DNA of 64,000 bases, from NCBI RefSeq assembly GCF_030419005.1, contig NZ_CP106951.1:5084001-5148000 (forward strand), written 5' to 3'. Made by a program: the position numbers and the translations under genes. The notes beneath the pieces are model-generated. The model worked only from the letters and a program-made list of their open reading frames with translations, did no database searches and was not told the origin of the DNA. The first letter of the stretch is position 1; each line of letters opens with the position of its first letter. Positions 8,273 to 18,265 of the stretch are shown piece by piece. This stretch comes from Eleftheria terrae. Lineage in GTDB: Bacteria > Pseudomonadota > Gammaproteobacteria > Burkholderiales > Burkholderiaceae_C.

Positions 8273-8289
8273 CGGGCAATCATCGCACA

Positions 8290-9420
8290 ATGCTTCTCAT
8301 GGACATTACACAAAAGCTGTCATTGCTCGGGGGTCTGACGCCCGAACAATTCATGCGTCGCCACTGGCACAAGAAACCCCTGCTGATCCGCCAGGCCGTG
8401 GCGCTGGCGCAGCCGCTCGTCTCCCGCTCGGAGCTGTTCGAGATGGCGGCCAGCGAGGATGTTGAATCCCGACTCATCGTGCAGGAGGGCAACGGTGGCT
8501 GGTCGCTCAAGCGCGGCCCGTTGCCGCGCCGGTCCTTGCCGCCGACGACCCAGCCGGGCTGGACCGTGCTGGTACAGGGCGTGGACCTGCACCGCGACGC
8601 CGCCCACGATCTGCTGCAGCAATTCCGCTTTGTGCCCGATGCCCGGGTGGACGACCTCATGGTGTCCTGGGCCAGCGACGGAGGTGGCGTCGGGCCGCAC
8701 TTCGATTCGTATGACGTGTTCCTGCTGCAGGTGCAGGGCCGCAGGCGCTGGCGCATTGGCCGCCTGGAAGATCCGCAACTGCAGCCTGACGTGCCCCTGA
8801 AGATCCTGCAGAACTTCATCGCGGAAGAGGAGTTCGTGCTGGAGCCGGGCGACATGTTGTACCTGCCGCCACGTTGGGCCCATGACGGCGTGGCCGAGGG
8901 CGAATGCATGACGGCGTCGATCGGTTTTCGGGCCCCGGCCCGCACCGAACTGGCGCGCGAGATCATGGTGCGCATGCTCGAGGCGGTGGAGGCAGAGGGC
9001 GACAGCCCGCTCTACCGCGACCCGCGCCAGCCGGCCACCGAAACGCCCGGCGCGATTCCCGAGGGCCTCGCCGACTACGCTCGCGACGCCCTGCAGGCCT
9101 TGCTGCGGGACGAGGCCTCTCTGCAGTGCGCCTTGGGCGAGTACCTGAGCGAGCCCAAGCCGCAGGTCTGGTTCGAGGTGGGCGATGCGGCTGACCTGTC
9201 GGGCGGGGTCAGGCTCGACCGGCGCTCGCGCATGATGTATGACGAGCGGCATGTCTTCTTCAACGGCGAGTCCTACCGAGCCGGTGGCCGCGATGCGAAG
9301 CTGATGCGCGTTCTGGCAGACAGCCGCTGCCTCGATGCGCGCCAGGTGTCGCAATTGAGCGAAGGGGCGCGTGAGTTGCTGGAGCGCTGGGGCGACGACG
9401 GCTGGCTGCATCCTGCCTGA
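8290..9420 (+). CDS. roxA: Ribosomal oxygenase, JmjC/cupin (50S L16 arginine hydroxylase, YcfD/RoxA family)
   Basis: An Fe(II)/2-oxoglutarate-dependent oxygenase that in E. coli hydroxylates an arginine of ribosomal protein L16. The length of 376 residues is right for the family. The iron-binding triad is visible: GPHFDSYD gives H137 and D139, and LPPRWAHDG gives H198, at the spacing of E. coli YcfD (H125, D127, H187). The N-terminus has the family motif FMRRHWHKKPLLIRQA. The C-terminal winged-helix part supplies dimer and substrate contacts. ATGs at 8290 and 8299 are both possible and neither has a clear ribosome site. It is a single-gene unit transcribed away from the FKBP gene. Confidence 0.88.
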   Translation: MLLMDITQKLSLLGGLTPEQFMRRHWHKKPLLIRQAVALAQPLVSRSELFEMAASEDVESRLIVQEGNGGWSLKRGPLPRRSLPPTTQPGWTVLVQGVDLHRDAAHDLLQQFRFVPDARVDDLMVSWASDGGGVGPHFDSYDVFLLQVQGRRRWRIGRLEDPQLQPDVPLKILQNFIAEEEFVLEPGDMLYLPPRWAHDGVAEGECMTASIGFRAPARTELAREIMVRMLEAVEAEGDSPLYRDPRQPATETPGAIPEGLADYARDALQALLRDEASLQCALGEYLSEPKPQVWFEVGDAADLSGGVRLDRRSRMMYDERHVFFNGESYRAGGRDAKLMRVLADSRCLDARQVSQLSEGARELLERWGDDGWLHPA

Positions 9421-9465
9421 TGCATGGCCGGCCTGCCTGGCGGTTTTTAGAACGAGGAGATGTCG

Positions 9466-9960
9466 ATGACTGAGAGCGGCGTGTTATCCACCAGCTTCGA
9501 CTCGCGCCACGCCTTCCAGCAGGCCGTGCGCACCGCCTTCGAGCTGGCAGCCGAGCGCGGTTGTGCCGAGCTGTGGCTGTGCGACGTGGATTTCGCGGAC
9601 TGGCCGCTGGGTGAACGCAGCCTGGTCGACTGCCTGACCCGCTGGGGCTATGCCCATCGCAAGCTCAAGGTGATGGCTTGCCACTACGACGAGGTGGTGC
9701 GCAGCCACCCTCGCTGGGTCACCTGGCGACGTGACTGGGCCCATGTGGTGGAGTGCCGGGCCATCGGGCATCTCTCGCCGGAAACCGTGCCGCGAGCATG
9801 GCTAGCACCAGGACATTGTTCGGTGCGGCTGCTGGACCCGTTACGCTATCGCGGTGTTGTCGATACTTCCGCTGCTGACTTGATCCGAATCGAGGAAGCG
9901 CTGCAGGAAGTGTGGCAGCGAAGCGTCTCCGCCTTCCCCGCCACCACGCTGGGACTATGA
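9466..9960 (+). CDS. Conserved-looking protein of unknown function
   Basis: I do not recognise this 164-residue cytoplasmic protein. The ATG at 9466 is chosen because GAGGAG (9454-9459) sits six bases upstream; the ATG at 9460 directly abuts that site. It has no signal peptide or membrane segment. The sequence LWLCDVDFADWPLGERSLVD early on and a following HRKLKVMACHYDEVVR are reminiscent of a Rossmann-like fold in which a target is moved aside for action on one site, but no catalytic motif is clear. It lies 45 bp after roxA on the same strand and may share its transcript. Confidence 0.6.
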   Translation: MTESGVLSTSFDSRHAFQQAVRTAFELAAERGCAELWLCDVDFADWPLGERSLVDCLTRWGYAHRKLKVMACHYDEVVRSHPRWVTWRRDWAHVVECRAIGHLSPETVPRAWLAPGHCSVRLLDPLRYRGVVDTSAADLIRIEEALQEVWQRSVSAFPATTLGL

Positions 9961-10026
9961 ATGGTGGTTTACCCTAGGCTATAATTTTTGGTTAGGCGTG
10001 GAAAAGCATCACAGAAGATGCATGCT
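9957..10026 (+). promoter_or_regulatory. Promoter with consensus -10 and structured leader for the lipoprotein gene
   Basis: A perfect TATAAT occurs at 9980-9985 in an AT-rich patch, with only a weak -35 match near 9957. Transcription from here would give a leader of about 115 nt before the lipoprotein start. The leader contains nested inverted repeats: GCATC (10006-10010) with GATGC (10017-10021), and AGTC...GACT around 10030-10044. The -10 box is directly visible; the leader's role is unknown. Confidence 0.5.
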
Positions 10027-10109
10027 CCAAGTCTTGGTTGGGACTCAGCACACGAGGAGGGGTTCCGACAATTACCGGTGATTGGTCGAAACTTTTTGAG
10101 GAATAAGGA

Positions 10110-10352
10110 ATGAAAAAGTCGCTTCTGTTGGCTTCCGTGATTGCTGCTCTGGCCCTGGCTGCTTGCGGCAAGAAGGAAGAGCCGGCTCCCGCTGCGGAAA
10201 CCACCACGCCGGCTGCCACCACGCCGGCTGACGTCGCTTCTGCTGCTCCGGCCGAAGCTGCTTCCGCTCCCGCTGACGCTGCTTCCCCGGCTGCTGACGC
10301 TGCGTCTCCTGCTGCTGCTGCCGACGCTGCTTCGGCCGCCGCTTCGCAGTGA
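10110..10352 (+). CDS. Small alanine-rich lipoprotein
   Basis: An 80-residue protein with a lysine-starting signal peptide and a lipobox LAAC at residues 16-19, so Cys19 should be lipidated. The mature part, after GKKEEP, is almost entirely Ala with Pro, Asp, Ser, Thr and Glu in imperfect short repeats. It probably serves as a flexible or structural envelope protein; no function is known to me. The ribosome site is GAGGAATAAGGA just upstream. It has its own strong -10 box and a textbook terminator, which suggests an abundant monocistronic message. Such repetitive short lipoproteins vary in length between strains. Confidence 0.75.
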   Translation: MKKSLLLASVIAALALAACGKKEEPAPAAETTTPAATTPADVASAAPAEAASAPADAASPAADAASPAAAADAASAAASQ

Positions 10353-10371
10353 GCCTCACACAGACGTGACG

Positions 10372-10398
10372 AAAAAGCCGCCTGATGGCGGCTTTTTT
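10372..10398. terminator. Strong bidirectional rho-independent terminator
   Basis: AAAAAGCCGCC (10372-10382), loop TGAT, GGCGGCTTTTT (10387-10397) is an 11-bp perfect stem ending in a T run on the + strand and an equivalent run on the - strand. It lies between the lipoprotein gene and the convergent metallohydrolase gene and should stop transcription from both sides. Confidence 0.92.
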
Positions 10399-10438
10399 GT
10401 TGCTGGGGGTAAGGCGTGTTGCGCCTTGCTCGCCCGCC

Positions 10439-11215
10439 TCAGGCGGTGAGCCACTCGAAGCCGAGGTCCTGCCGAGCCACGACAATGTCCTCTGTCGTGC
10501 AGCCCAGCGCGCCCGCGAGCGCTTCCGCCGCATGCGCGGGCGTGTTGTTCTGTTCGCTCAAATGGGCGGCCACCACGTGCTTCAGTGCGGCATGCGCACT
10601 TGCTTGCAGGATGGCGGCGGCCGTCGCATTGGCCAGGTGGCCGTGCCGGCCGGCGATGCGTGCCTTGAGAAAAGCGGGATACCGGGACCGCTGCAGCATC
10701 TCCGGATCGTGATTGCACTCCAGCAGCAGCGCGCCGCAGCCCTGCAGGTGCGCCAGCAGGTGGGGGGTGATGCTGCCCGCGTCAGTGAGGATGCCGAGCT
10801 TGGCAGCCCCGTCCGTGAAGCTGAGCTGAAGCGGCTCGCGCGCGTCGTGCGGCACCGTATAGGGCATCAGCTGCAGATCGCCGACCACGATGGCGTCGCC
10901 GTCGCGTGCCCAGTGCAGCTGCCCGCCCATTTGCGGCTCACCCAGTGCCTGCCAGGTGCCGTGGCTGGTCCAGACCGGTACCTGGTGCTTCTGTGCCAGC
11001 GTGGCTGCGCAGCCGACATGGTCGCTGTGTTCGTGCGTGATGAAGACCGCGTCCAGCTCGGCGCTGGTCAGTCCCAGCCGGGCCAGCCGGCGGTCCAGTT
11101 CGCGCAGGGAGAAGCCGCAATCGACCAGCACCCGGGTGCAGGTGCTGCCGCTGGCGGCTTCGACGAGGGTGGCATTGCCGGCACTGCCGCTGCCCAGACT
11201 GCAGAAGCGGATCAT
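10439..11215 (-). CDS. MBL-fold metallohydrolase (YycJ/WalJ-like)
   Basis: A 258-residue metallo-beta-lactamase-fold hydrolase. The metal-binding motif THEHSDHVG is at about residues 60-68. N-terminal CSLGSGSAGN and the later ILLEC/LLLECNHD region resemble the YycJ/WalJ branch, whose members are thought to act on nucleic acids or nucleotides; the exact substrate is uncertain. No signal peptide is present, so it is cytoplasmic. It is the last gene of a dapA-bamC-hydrolase series, 25 bp after bamC, and ends just before the bidirectional terminator. Confidence 0.85.
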   Translation of the reverse strand: MIRFCSLGSGSAGNATLVEAASGSTCTRVLVDCGFSLRELDRRLARLGLTSAELDAVFITHEHSDHVGCAATLAQKHQVPVWTSHGTWQALGEPQMGGQLHWARDGDAIVVGDLQLMPYTVPHDAREPLQLSFTDGAAKLGILTDAGSITPHLLAHLQGCGALLLECNHDPEMLQRSRYPAFLKARIAGRHGHLANATAAAILQASAHAALKHVVAAHLSEQNNTPAHAAEALAGALGCTTEDIVVARQDLGFEWLTA

Positions 11216-11240
11216 GAACGGTGCGCCGGACAGGCCAGGC

Positions 11241-12413
11241 TTACTTCAGGTCCTCGGCCAGCAGCTTGACGATGCGCTGCGCGGCTTCGCCAGGTTCCGG
11301 CGTGCCCTGGGCATTGAGCACCGTCACCTGCGTGCGTTGCTCGTTCTCGCCTTTCACCAGTACGCGGTAGCGTGCCGGCGCATTGCTGTCGTCGGACTTG
11401 CCGCCGCCGAACCAGCGGCTGAGCAGGCCGGGCTCGCGGCGGTCCTTCTCGGCCGACGGCGCGATGAAGCGCACGAAATAGAGGCCCTGGGCGCGATCGC
11501 GGTCCTCGACCGTGAAGCCGCTGCGATCGAGCGACAGGCCCACCCGGCGCCAGGCCCGGTCGAAGCCCTCGTCCAGCTGCACGGCGGGGCCGCTGGTGCC
11601 GCTGACCACCCGGGCGCGTGCCGGCGCGGTCGGCGTGGCCAGCACTTCCTTGGCCTGCTCGGGCTTGACACCGAGCTTGACCATCAGGCGGCTGAGCATT
11701 TGCGCTTCCAGTGCTTCGTCGGCGTCACGCGGTTGCCACTTCGTGGCGTCCTGTTGCTGGCTGGTATAGACCTCCACCATGCCGCGATGGCTGATGTAGA
11801 TCTCGCTGCCGGTGGCGGTGCGCTCGATCCGGGTGCGGAAACGGTCCAGTTCGCCGGTCGAGTACAGCGACTCCAGCACCCGGCCGACGGTGCGACGGAT
11901 GATGTCCATCGGCAGCTTGGCGCGGTTCTCCGCCCAATCGGTTTCCAGCACGCCGGTTTGCGGCGAGTCGGTCGTCAGGCTGAAGCCCGCCTCTTGCCAG
12001 AATTCCTTCAGCTGCGGCCACAGCTGCTCGGGCGACTGGTTGACCACCAGCCAGCGCTGGCTGCCGGCGCGTTCGAGCCGCAGGTCGCCGATCGCGCTGG
12101 GCGCGACGCCGGCCGAGCCGGTGGTGGTTGTCTGGGCGGCCGTGGGCGCCGGGGTGTTGGCCTGGTAGGCCGCCGCGCTCACGCTGCCGCTGGCCGGCAC
12201 CTGGTAGCGGGCATCGGTGCTCAGCTGGGTGAGGTCGGGCGGCACCTCCAGCCGGGCCGACTTGGCGCCGCTGGAGCGGTAGTCGACCTTGTCGCCCTCA
12301 AGCATGGAATTGACCGAGGAGCAGCCGGCCAGGGCGCTCAGGGCAAGTGCGGCCGCGGTGAGGCGGACAGTGGGTGCGGCGGGCCGGTTCAAGGGCGCAT
12401 TCACAGAAGACAT
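11241..12413 (-). CDS. bamC: Outer membrane protein assembly factor BamC (lipoprotein)
   Basis: Lipoprotein component of the BAM complex that inserts beta-barrel proteins into the outer membrane. It has 390 residues, a signal peptide, and a lipobox LAGC about residue 31 followed by SSVNSMLEGDKVDYRS, the conserved unstructured lasso of BamC. Two helix-grip domains follow (about 120-240 and 280-390). The long linker is Ala/Thr-rich. Position directly after dapA is the classical arrangement in beta- and gamma-proteobacteria. The ATG at 12413 immediately follows GGAG, so the GTG nine bases downstream (12404) may be the actual start. Confidence 0.9.
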   Translation of the reverse strand: MSSVNAPLNRPAAPTVRLTAAALALSALAGCSSVNSMLEGDKVDYRSSGAKSARLEVPPDLTQLSTDARYQVPASGSVSAAAYQANTPAPTAAQTTTTGSAGVAPSAIGDLRLERAGSQRWLVVNQSPEQLWPQLKEFWQEAGFSLTTDSPQTGVLETDWAENRAKLPMDIIRRTVGRVLESLYSTGELDRFRTRIERTATGSEIYISHRGMVEVYTSQQQDATKWQPRDADEALEAQMLSRLMVKLGVKPEQAKEVLATPTAPARARVVSGTSGPAVQLDEGFDRAWRRVGLSLDRSGFTVEDRDRAQGLYFVRFIAPSAEKDRREPGLLSRWFGGGKSDDSNAPARYRVLVKGENEQRTQVTVLNAQGTPEPGEAAQRIVKLLAEDLK

Positions 12414-12501
12414 CTCCGGTTCAATGTGCTCGGCAGGGCGGGCCAGGGTCGGACGACCCTGGCGGCCACGCCCCTGCCGGGGCGGCGTCCGAGCGAAGGG
12501 C

Positions 12502-13383
12502 TCAGAGCAGTTCCGCTTCACGCAGCGCGGCTTCCATCGCTGCGTGGTGGGCGGCAGAGAAGGGCACCAGCGGCAGCCTCAGGGCGGCGCCGGCCTTGCC
12601 CAGGCGGGCCAGGGCCCACTTGACGGGGATCGGGTTGGCCTCGACGAACAGCAGCTTGTGCAGCGACAGCAGCTTCAGGTGGAGGGCCGCTGCGCGCTTG
12701 GCATCGCCGGCGATGGCGGCCATGCACAGCTCGTGCATCGCCTTTGGCGCGACGTTGGCGGTGACGCTGACATTGCCATGGCCGCCCAGCAGCATCAGGG
12801 CGAAGGCGGTCGGGTCGTCACCCGAATAGATCGAGAACCCCTTGGGCGCCTGCTTGATGAGCCAGGCGGCGCGGTCGATGTTGCCGGTGGCTTCCTTGAT
12901 GCCCACGATGCCGGGCACCTCGGCGAGGCGCAGCACGGTCTCGTGCTGCATGTCGGCCACCGTGCGGCCGGGCACGTTGTACAGCACCACCGGGATGTCC
13001 ACCGCCTCGGCGATGGCCTTGAAGTGCTGGTACATGCCTTCCTGGGTCGGCTTGTTGTAGTAGGGGACCACCTGCAGCGTGCAGTCCGCCCCCACTTTCT
13101 TGGCGTACTTGGACAGCTCGATCGCCTCGCGCGTCGAGTTGGCGCCGGCGCCGGCCATGATGGGCACGCGCCCCTTGGCATGCTCGACCGCGACGCGGAT
13201 GATCTCCGCCTGCTCCTCGACCGTGACGGTCGGCGACTCGCCGGTGGTGCCGACCACGCCGATACAGTCGGTGCCTTCGGCGATGTGCCAGTCGATCAGT
13301 GTGCGCAGCGTGTCGAAGTCCACGCTGCCGTCTTCGTGCATCGGGGTCACGAGGGCGACGATGCTGCCAACAATCGGGGTCAT
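12502..13383 (-). CDS. dapA: 4-hydroxy-tetrahydrodipicolinate synthase
   Basis: Condenses pyruvate with aspartate semialdehyde in the first committed step of lysine and diaminopimelate synthesis. The 293 residues are the family length. Seen are [10 protein letters not shown] (pyruvate-binding TT), YYNKPTQEG with the conserved Tyr, YNVPGRT, and [10 protein letters not shown] with the Schiff-base lysine. A conserved C-terminal NPIPVKWAL is present. It starts at an ATG preceded by GAGGAAC. It heads the dapA-bamC-hydrolase gene series and is 88 bp upstream of bamC. Confidence 0.97.
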   Translation of the reverse strand: MTPIVGSIVALVTPMHEDGSVDFDTLRTLIDWHIAEGTDCIGVVGTTGESPTVTVEEQAEIIRVAVEHAKGRVPIMAGAGANSTREAIELSKYAKKVGADCTLQVVPYYNKPTQEGMYQHFKAIAEAVDIPVVLYNVPGRTVADMQHETVLRLAEVPGIVGIKEATGNIDRAAWLIKQAPKGFSIYSGDDPTAFALMLLGGHGNVSVTANVAPKAMHELCMAAIAGDAKRAAALHLKLLSLHKLLFVEANPIPVKWALARLGKAGAALRLPLVPFSAAHHAAMEAALREAELL

Positions 13384-13428
13384 GGGATGTTCCTCAGAAT
13401 CCGGCGATTTTACCCACGGGGCGGGGGC

Positions 13429-14001
13429 TCAGTTTTGCAGCGCGTGGAGCACGGCGCTGCCGGCCGCTGCGGGACGCACCGCAACCAGCCGCTGCACGCA
13501 GCGCTGCGGCTCGTGCAGCAAGCCGTTCTCGTAGGCCACCACCTGCAGCCCGGCCTCGGCGGCCAGCGCCAGCAGCTCGCCGGGGCGCAACAGGAAATCG
13601 GGGTTGGATGGCCGGCCGTAGCGCTCGTTGCCCAGGCTGAACGTCTCGTAGAGGAGCACGCCGCCGTCGGCGAGGCTGCCGGCCACGGTAGGCAGCAAGG
13701 CCCGCCAGAGGTAGTTGGTGACCACCACTGCGTCGAAGCGGCGGCCGGCCAGCGGCCAGGGGCCGCACTCGATGTCGGCGACGATGATCTCTGCCAGCGG
13801 CCGCAGCGGCTCGACGGCCGCCGCATCGCGGTCCACGCCGGTCACCTGGCAACCGCGTTGCGCGAACCAGCGCAGGTGGCGGCCACTGCCGCAGGCGACG
13901 TCCAGCACGCGCGCGCCGGCGGGCACCAGGTGCGACCAGCGCTGCACCCAGGCAGAGGCAACGCCCGGCCTTGCGGGCGGCGGCAGCAGCGGCCCGCTCA
14001 C
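13429..14001 (-). CDS. Class I SAM-dependent methyltransferase
   Basis: A 190-residue Rossmann-fold methyltransferase. Motif I VLDVACGSGRHLRWFA is at about residues 32-47, the acidic loop VTGVDRD follows, and the post-motif region is FDAVVVTNYLWR. It resembles TehB-like and other small-molecule methyltransferases, but the substrate cannot be told. Its ATG overlaps the end of the SDR gene by four bases, so it is coupled to it. A role in lipid or quinone-like modification alongside the SDR would be a guess. Confidence 0.8.
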   Translation of the reverse strand: MSGPLLPPPARPGVASAWVQRWSHLVPAGARVLDVACGSGRHLRWFAQRGCQVTGVDRDAAAVEPLRPLAEIIVADIECGPWPLAGRRFDAVVVTNYLWRALLPTVAGSLADGGVLLYETFSLGNERYGRPSNPDFLLRPGELLALAAEAGLQVVAYENGLLHEPQRCVQRLVAVRPAAAGSAVLHALQN

Positions 14002-14804
14002 GCTCCTTGCCCCGATTTGTTCAGCGCCGCCAGAGCCATGCGGTCGACCATGCGTGGCGCCAGCAGCTTGAGCCAGCGGCCCAGCTTGCCCTTGGCGCTC
14101 ATCACGATGTCACGGCGACGGCGTTCGGCGCCGTCCAGAATCAGGCGGGCGCAGGTCTCGACGCTCATCGCGCCGCGCTCGTCCAGGCCGCTGACCCCGG
14201 CCGGCTGGCCGGCGGCGTTGAAGCCACGGTAGCGGATGTCGGTGGCGACCACCCCGGGGTAGGCGAGCGTGACCGACACCCCGCTGTCCTGCAGCTCGAC
14301 GCGCAGGGCCTCGAAGAAGCCGGTCTGGGCGAACTTGGTGCTGCAGTAGGCGGTGCGGCCCGGCACGCCGACCAGGCCGGCCAGGCTGCTGACCGCCACG
14401 ATGCGGCCACGGCTGGCCTTGAGATGCGGCAGCGCGGCGTGGGTGCACCAGACGCTGCCCCAGTGGTTGATGCGCATCAGCTGCTCGTACCAGGCCAGGT
14501 CCTGCACCTCCTGCAGCAGGGCGTGGGCGGACATGCCGGCGTTGTTGACCAGCATGTCGATGCGCCCGTGTGCCGCGACAGTGGCGTCGATCAGGGCCCG
14601 GCAGTCGGCTTGCACGCCGACGTCGCAGCGCCACACCAGCACCTGCGCGCCGCTGTCGCGGCAGCGCGCGGCCACGGCCTCGAGCTTGTCCAGGCTGCGC
14701 GCGGCCAGCACCAGCGCGAGGCCGGCGCCGTCACGCCGGGCCATCTGGCGGGCCAGCTCGGCGCCGATGCCATCGGAGGCGCCGGTGATGACGACCACCT
14801 TCAT
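13998..14804 (-). CDS. Short-chain dehydrogenase/reductase
   Basis: A 268-residue classical-type SDR using NAD(P)H. The cofactor motif TGASDGIGAELA starts at residue 7, NNAGMSAH is at ~88, the catalytic Ser lies in VAVSSLAG and the Tyr-x-x-x-Lys in YCSTK. The basic C-terminal region (KGKLGRWLKLLAPRMVDR) with hydrophobic residues may bind the membrane, as in lipid-acting SDRs. The start at 14804 is at MKVVVITGAS; the open frame extends upstream but that part is the preceding small gene read in another frame. It is the middle gene of a small operon. Confidence 0.85.
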   Translation of the reverse strand: MKVVVITGASDGIGAELARQMARRDGAGLALVLAARSLDKLEAVAARCRDSGAQVLVWRCDVGVQADCRALIDATVAAHGRIDMLVNNAGMSAHALLQEVQDLAWYEQLMRINHWGSVWCTHAALPHLKASRGRIVAVSSLAGLVGVPGRTAYCSTKFAQTGFFEALRVELQDSGVSVTLAYPGVVATDIRYRGFNAAGQPAGVSGLDERGAMSVETCARLILDGAERRRRDIVMSAKGKLGRWLKLLAPRMVDRMALAALNKSGQGA

Positions 14805-14805
14805 G

Positions 14806-14949
14806 TCAGAAGCAGCTCCATAACTGGTTGGCAAGCTCCACCACCAGCACCGGCTGCCAGTACCAGGCGAACACCACCAGCAGCACGGCCAGGCCCAGCG
14901 CCCAGGCGAGGGCGCGCAGCCAGCGGGGCGCGGGGTGGCGGTCTTGCAT
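14806..14949 (-). CDS. Small single-pass membrane protein (47 residues)
   Basis: A short open frame with ATG at 14949 and TGA at 14806-14808. The product starts MQDRHPAPRWLRAL, has one strong hydrophobic helix (about residues 13-29, LAWALGLAVLLVVFAWY), and ends in a short polar tail with ELANQLWSCF. Positive residues before the helix predict the N-terminus inside. It starts 7 bp after the MFS stop and ends one base before the SDR start. That spacing, the composition and coherent topology support a real gene. It has a poor ribosome site, so translation may depend on read-on from the MFS gene. Function unknown. Confidence 0.6.
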   Translation of the reverse strand: MQDRHPAPRWLRALAWALGLAVLLVVFAWYWQPVLVVELANQLWSCF

Positions 14950-14956
14950 CAGCACA

Positions 14957-16171
14957 TCATGCCGCCTGCGGGGCGGCGCGTGCAATGGCGCCTTCCCGCA
15001 CCGGCAGGTTCACGACGGCGGCGAACAGGCCCAGCGCGACCGAGATCCACCACACCACGTCGTAGCTGCCAGTGGCGTCGTAGAGCTTGCCGCCGAGCCA
15101 GACGCCCAGGAAGGACCCCACCTGGTGCGAGAAGAACACGAAGCCGCCCAGCATCGACAGGTACTGCACGCCGAAGATCTGCGCGATCACCGCATTGGTG
15201 GGCGGCACGGTGGACAGCCACAGCAGCCCCATCACCGCCGAAAAGGCGTAGACGCTGGCAGCGGTGGGCGGTGCGGCCAGGAAGGCGAGGATCGCCACCG
15301 AACGCAGCAGGTAGATGGCCGACAGGATGTAGCGCTTCGGGAAGCGCTGGCCGAGCAGGCCGGCGCTGTAGGTGCCGAAGACGTTGAACAGGCCGATCAG
15401 CGACAGCGCACCGGTTGCCACCTCCGGCGGCAGGCCGTGGTCCTTCAGGTAGCTGGGCATGTGCACGCCGATGAACACCACCTGGAAGCCGCAGACGAAG
15501 TAGCCTGCCATCAGCAGCCGGAAGCTGGGGTAGGCGAAGGCCTCGCGCAGCGCCTGGCCGATGCTCTGGCCGGCCGCCTTCGGGCCGCTGGCCTGCGGCT
15601 CCTTCAGCCCGAAGCCCAGCGGCATGATGGCCAGCGCCAGGCAGCCGAGCAGGAACAAGGCCTCCTGCCAGCCCACTGTGCGGATCAGCCAGCTCTCCAC
15701 CGGCACCATCAGGAACTGCCCGAAGGAGCCCGCCGCGGCGGCCACCCCCATCGCCCAGGAGCGCTTCTCGGGCGCCACGTTGCGGCCGATGACGCCGTAG
15801 ACCACCGCATAGGTGGTGCCCGATTGCGCCATGCCCAGCAACACGCCGGCGCTGCCGGTGAAGGCCAGCCCCGAGGCGGACACTGCCATCAGCGCCAGCC
15901 CCGCGGCATACAGCAGCGCGCCGCCCACCAGCACGCGGAAGGCGCCGAAGCGGTCGGCCAGCATGCCGGCGAAGGGGCCAGCCAGGCCCCACATCAGGTT
16001 CTGCACCGCCAGCGCGAAGGCGAAGGTCTCGCGGCTCCACTGGCGGTCCATGGTCACCGGCTGCAGCCACAGGCCGAAGCCGTGGCGGATGCCCATCGAG
16101 AGGGTGACGATCATGGCGCCGCAGATCAGCACCTGCGTCATCGAGAGTTTGGGCGGGGCGGAGGCTTGCAT
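14957..16171 (-). CDS. Major facilitator superfamily transporter
   Basis: A 404-residue transporter with about 12 hydrophobic helices. It has the MFS loop signature GMLADRFGAFR between helices 2 and 3 and a corresponding GLLGQRFPKRY in the second half, with the central polar loop around residues 195-215. It resembles the OFA/monocarboxylate-oxalate branch, judging by IRHGFGLWLQPVT, but the substrate is not determinable. The start at 16171 avoids an upstream extension lacking transmembrane character. It is the first gene of the MFS-small protein-SDR-methyltransferase series and diverges from parE. Confidence 0.8.
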   Translation of the reverse strand: MQASAPPKLSMTQVLICGAMIVTLSMGIRHGFGLWLQPVTMDRQWSRETFAFALAVQNLMWGLAGPFAGMLADRFGAFRVLVGGALLYAAGLALMAVSASGLAFTGSAGVLLGMAQSGTTYAVVYGVIGRNVAPEKRSWAMGVAAAAGSFGQFLMVPVESWLIRTVGWQEALFLLGCLALAIMPLGFGLKEPQASGPKAAGQSIGQALREAFAYPSFRLLMAGYFVCGFQVVFIGVHMPSYLKDHGLPPEVATGALSLIGLFNVFGTYSAGLLGQRFPKRYILSAIYLLRSVAILAFLAAPPTAASVYAFSAVMGLLWLSTVPPTNAVIAQIFGVQYLSMLGGFVFFSHQVGSFLGVWLGGKLYDATGSYDVVWWISVALGLFAAVVNLPVREGAIARAAPQAA

Positions 16172-16275
16172 CGTTTTGCAACTGTAGCGAAAGGCGCACG
16201 AGCCTGCTGGCGCGGCCCGCGATGTGGGCCAGCCCGCTGAAAATGGCCTTCGCGACACGCCTAGAATGCGCCGCC

Positions 16276-18264
<1,989 letters not shown>

Positions 18265-18265
18265 C

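Noticed and set aside
9986..10109. Lipoprotein leader as a known riboswitch class
   Set aside because: Hairpins are visible but no recognised ligand-binding core; only a possible regulatory leader.
10190..10350. Repetitive GCT/GCC tracts in the lipoprotein gene as a CRISPR-like or microsatellite array
   Set aside because: They encode Ala/Pro/Asp runs in one intact frame, with no regular spacers.
10141..10449. Leu/Arg-rich frame overlapping the lipoprotein gene
   Set aside because: It is the +1-frame shadow of the GCT-rich repeats and has no ribosome site.
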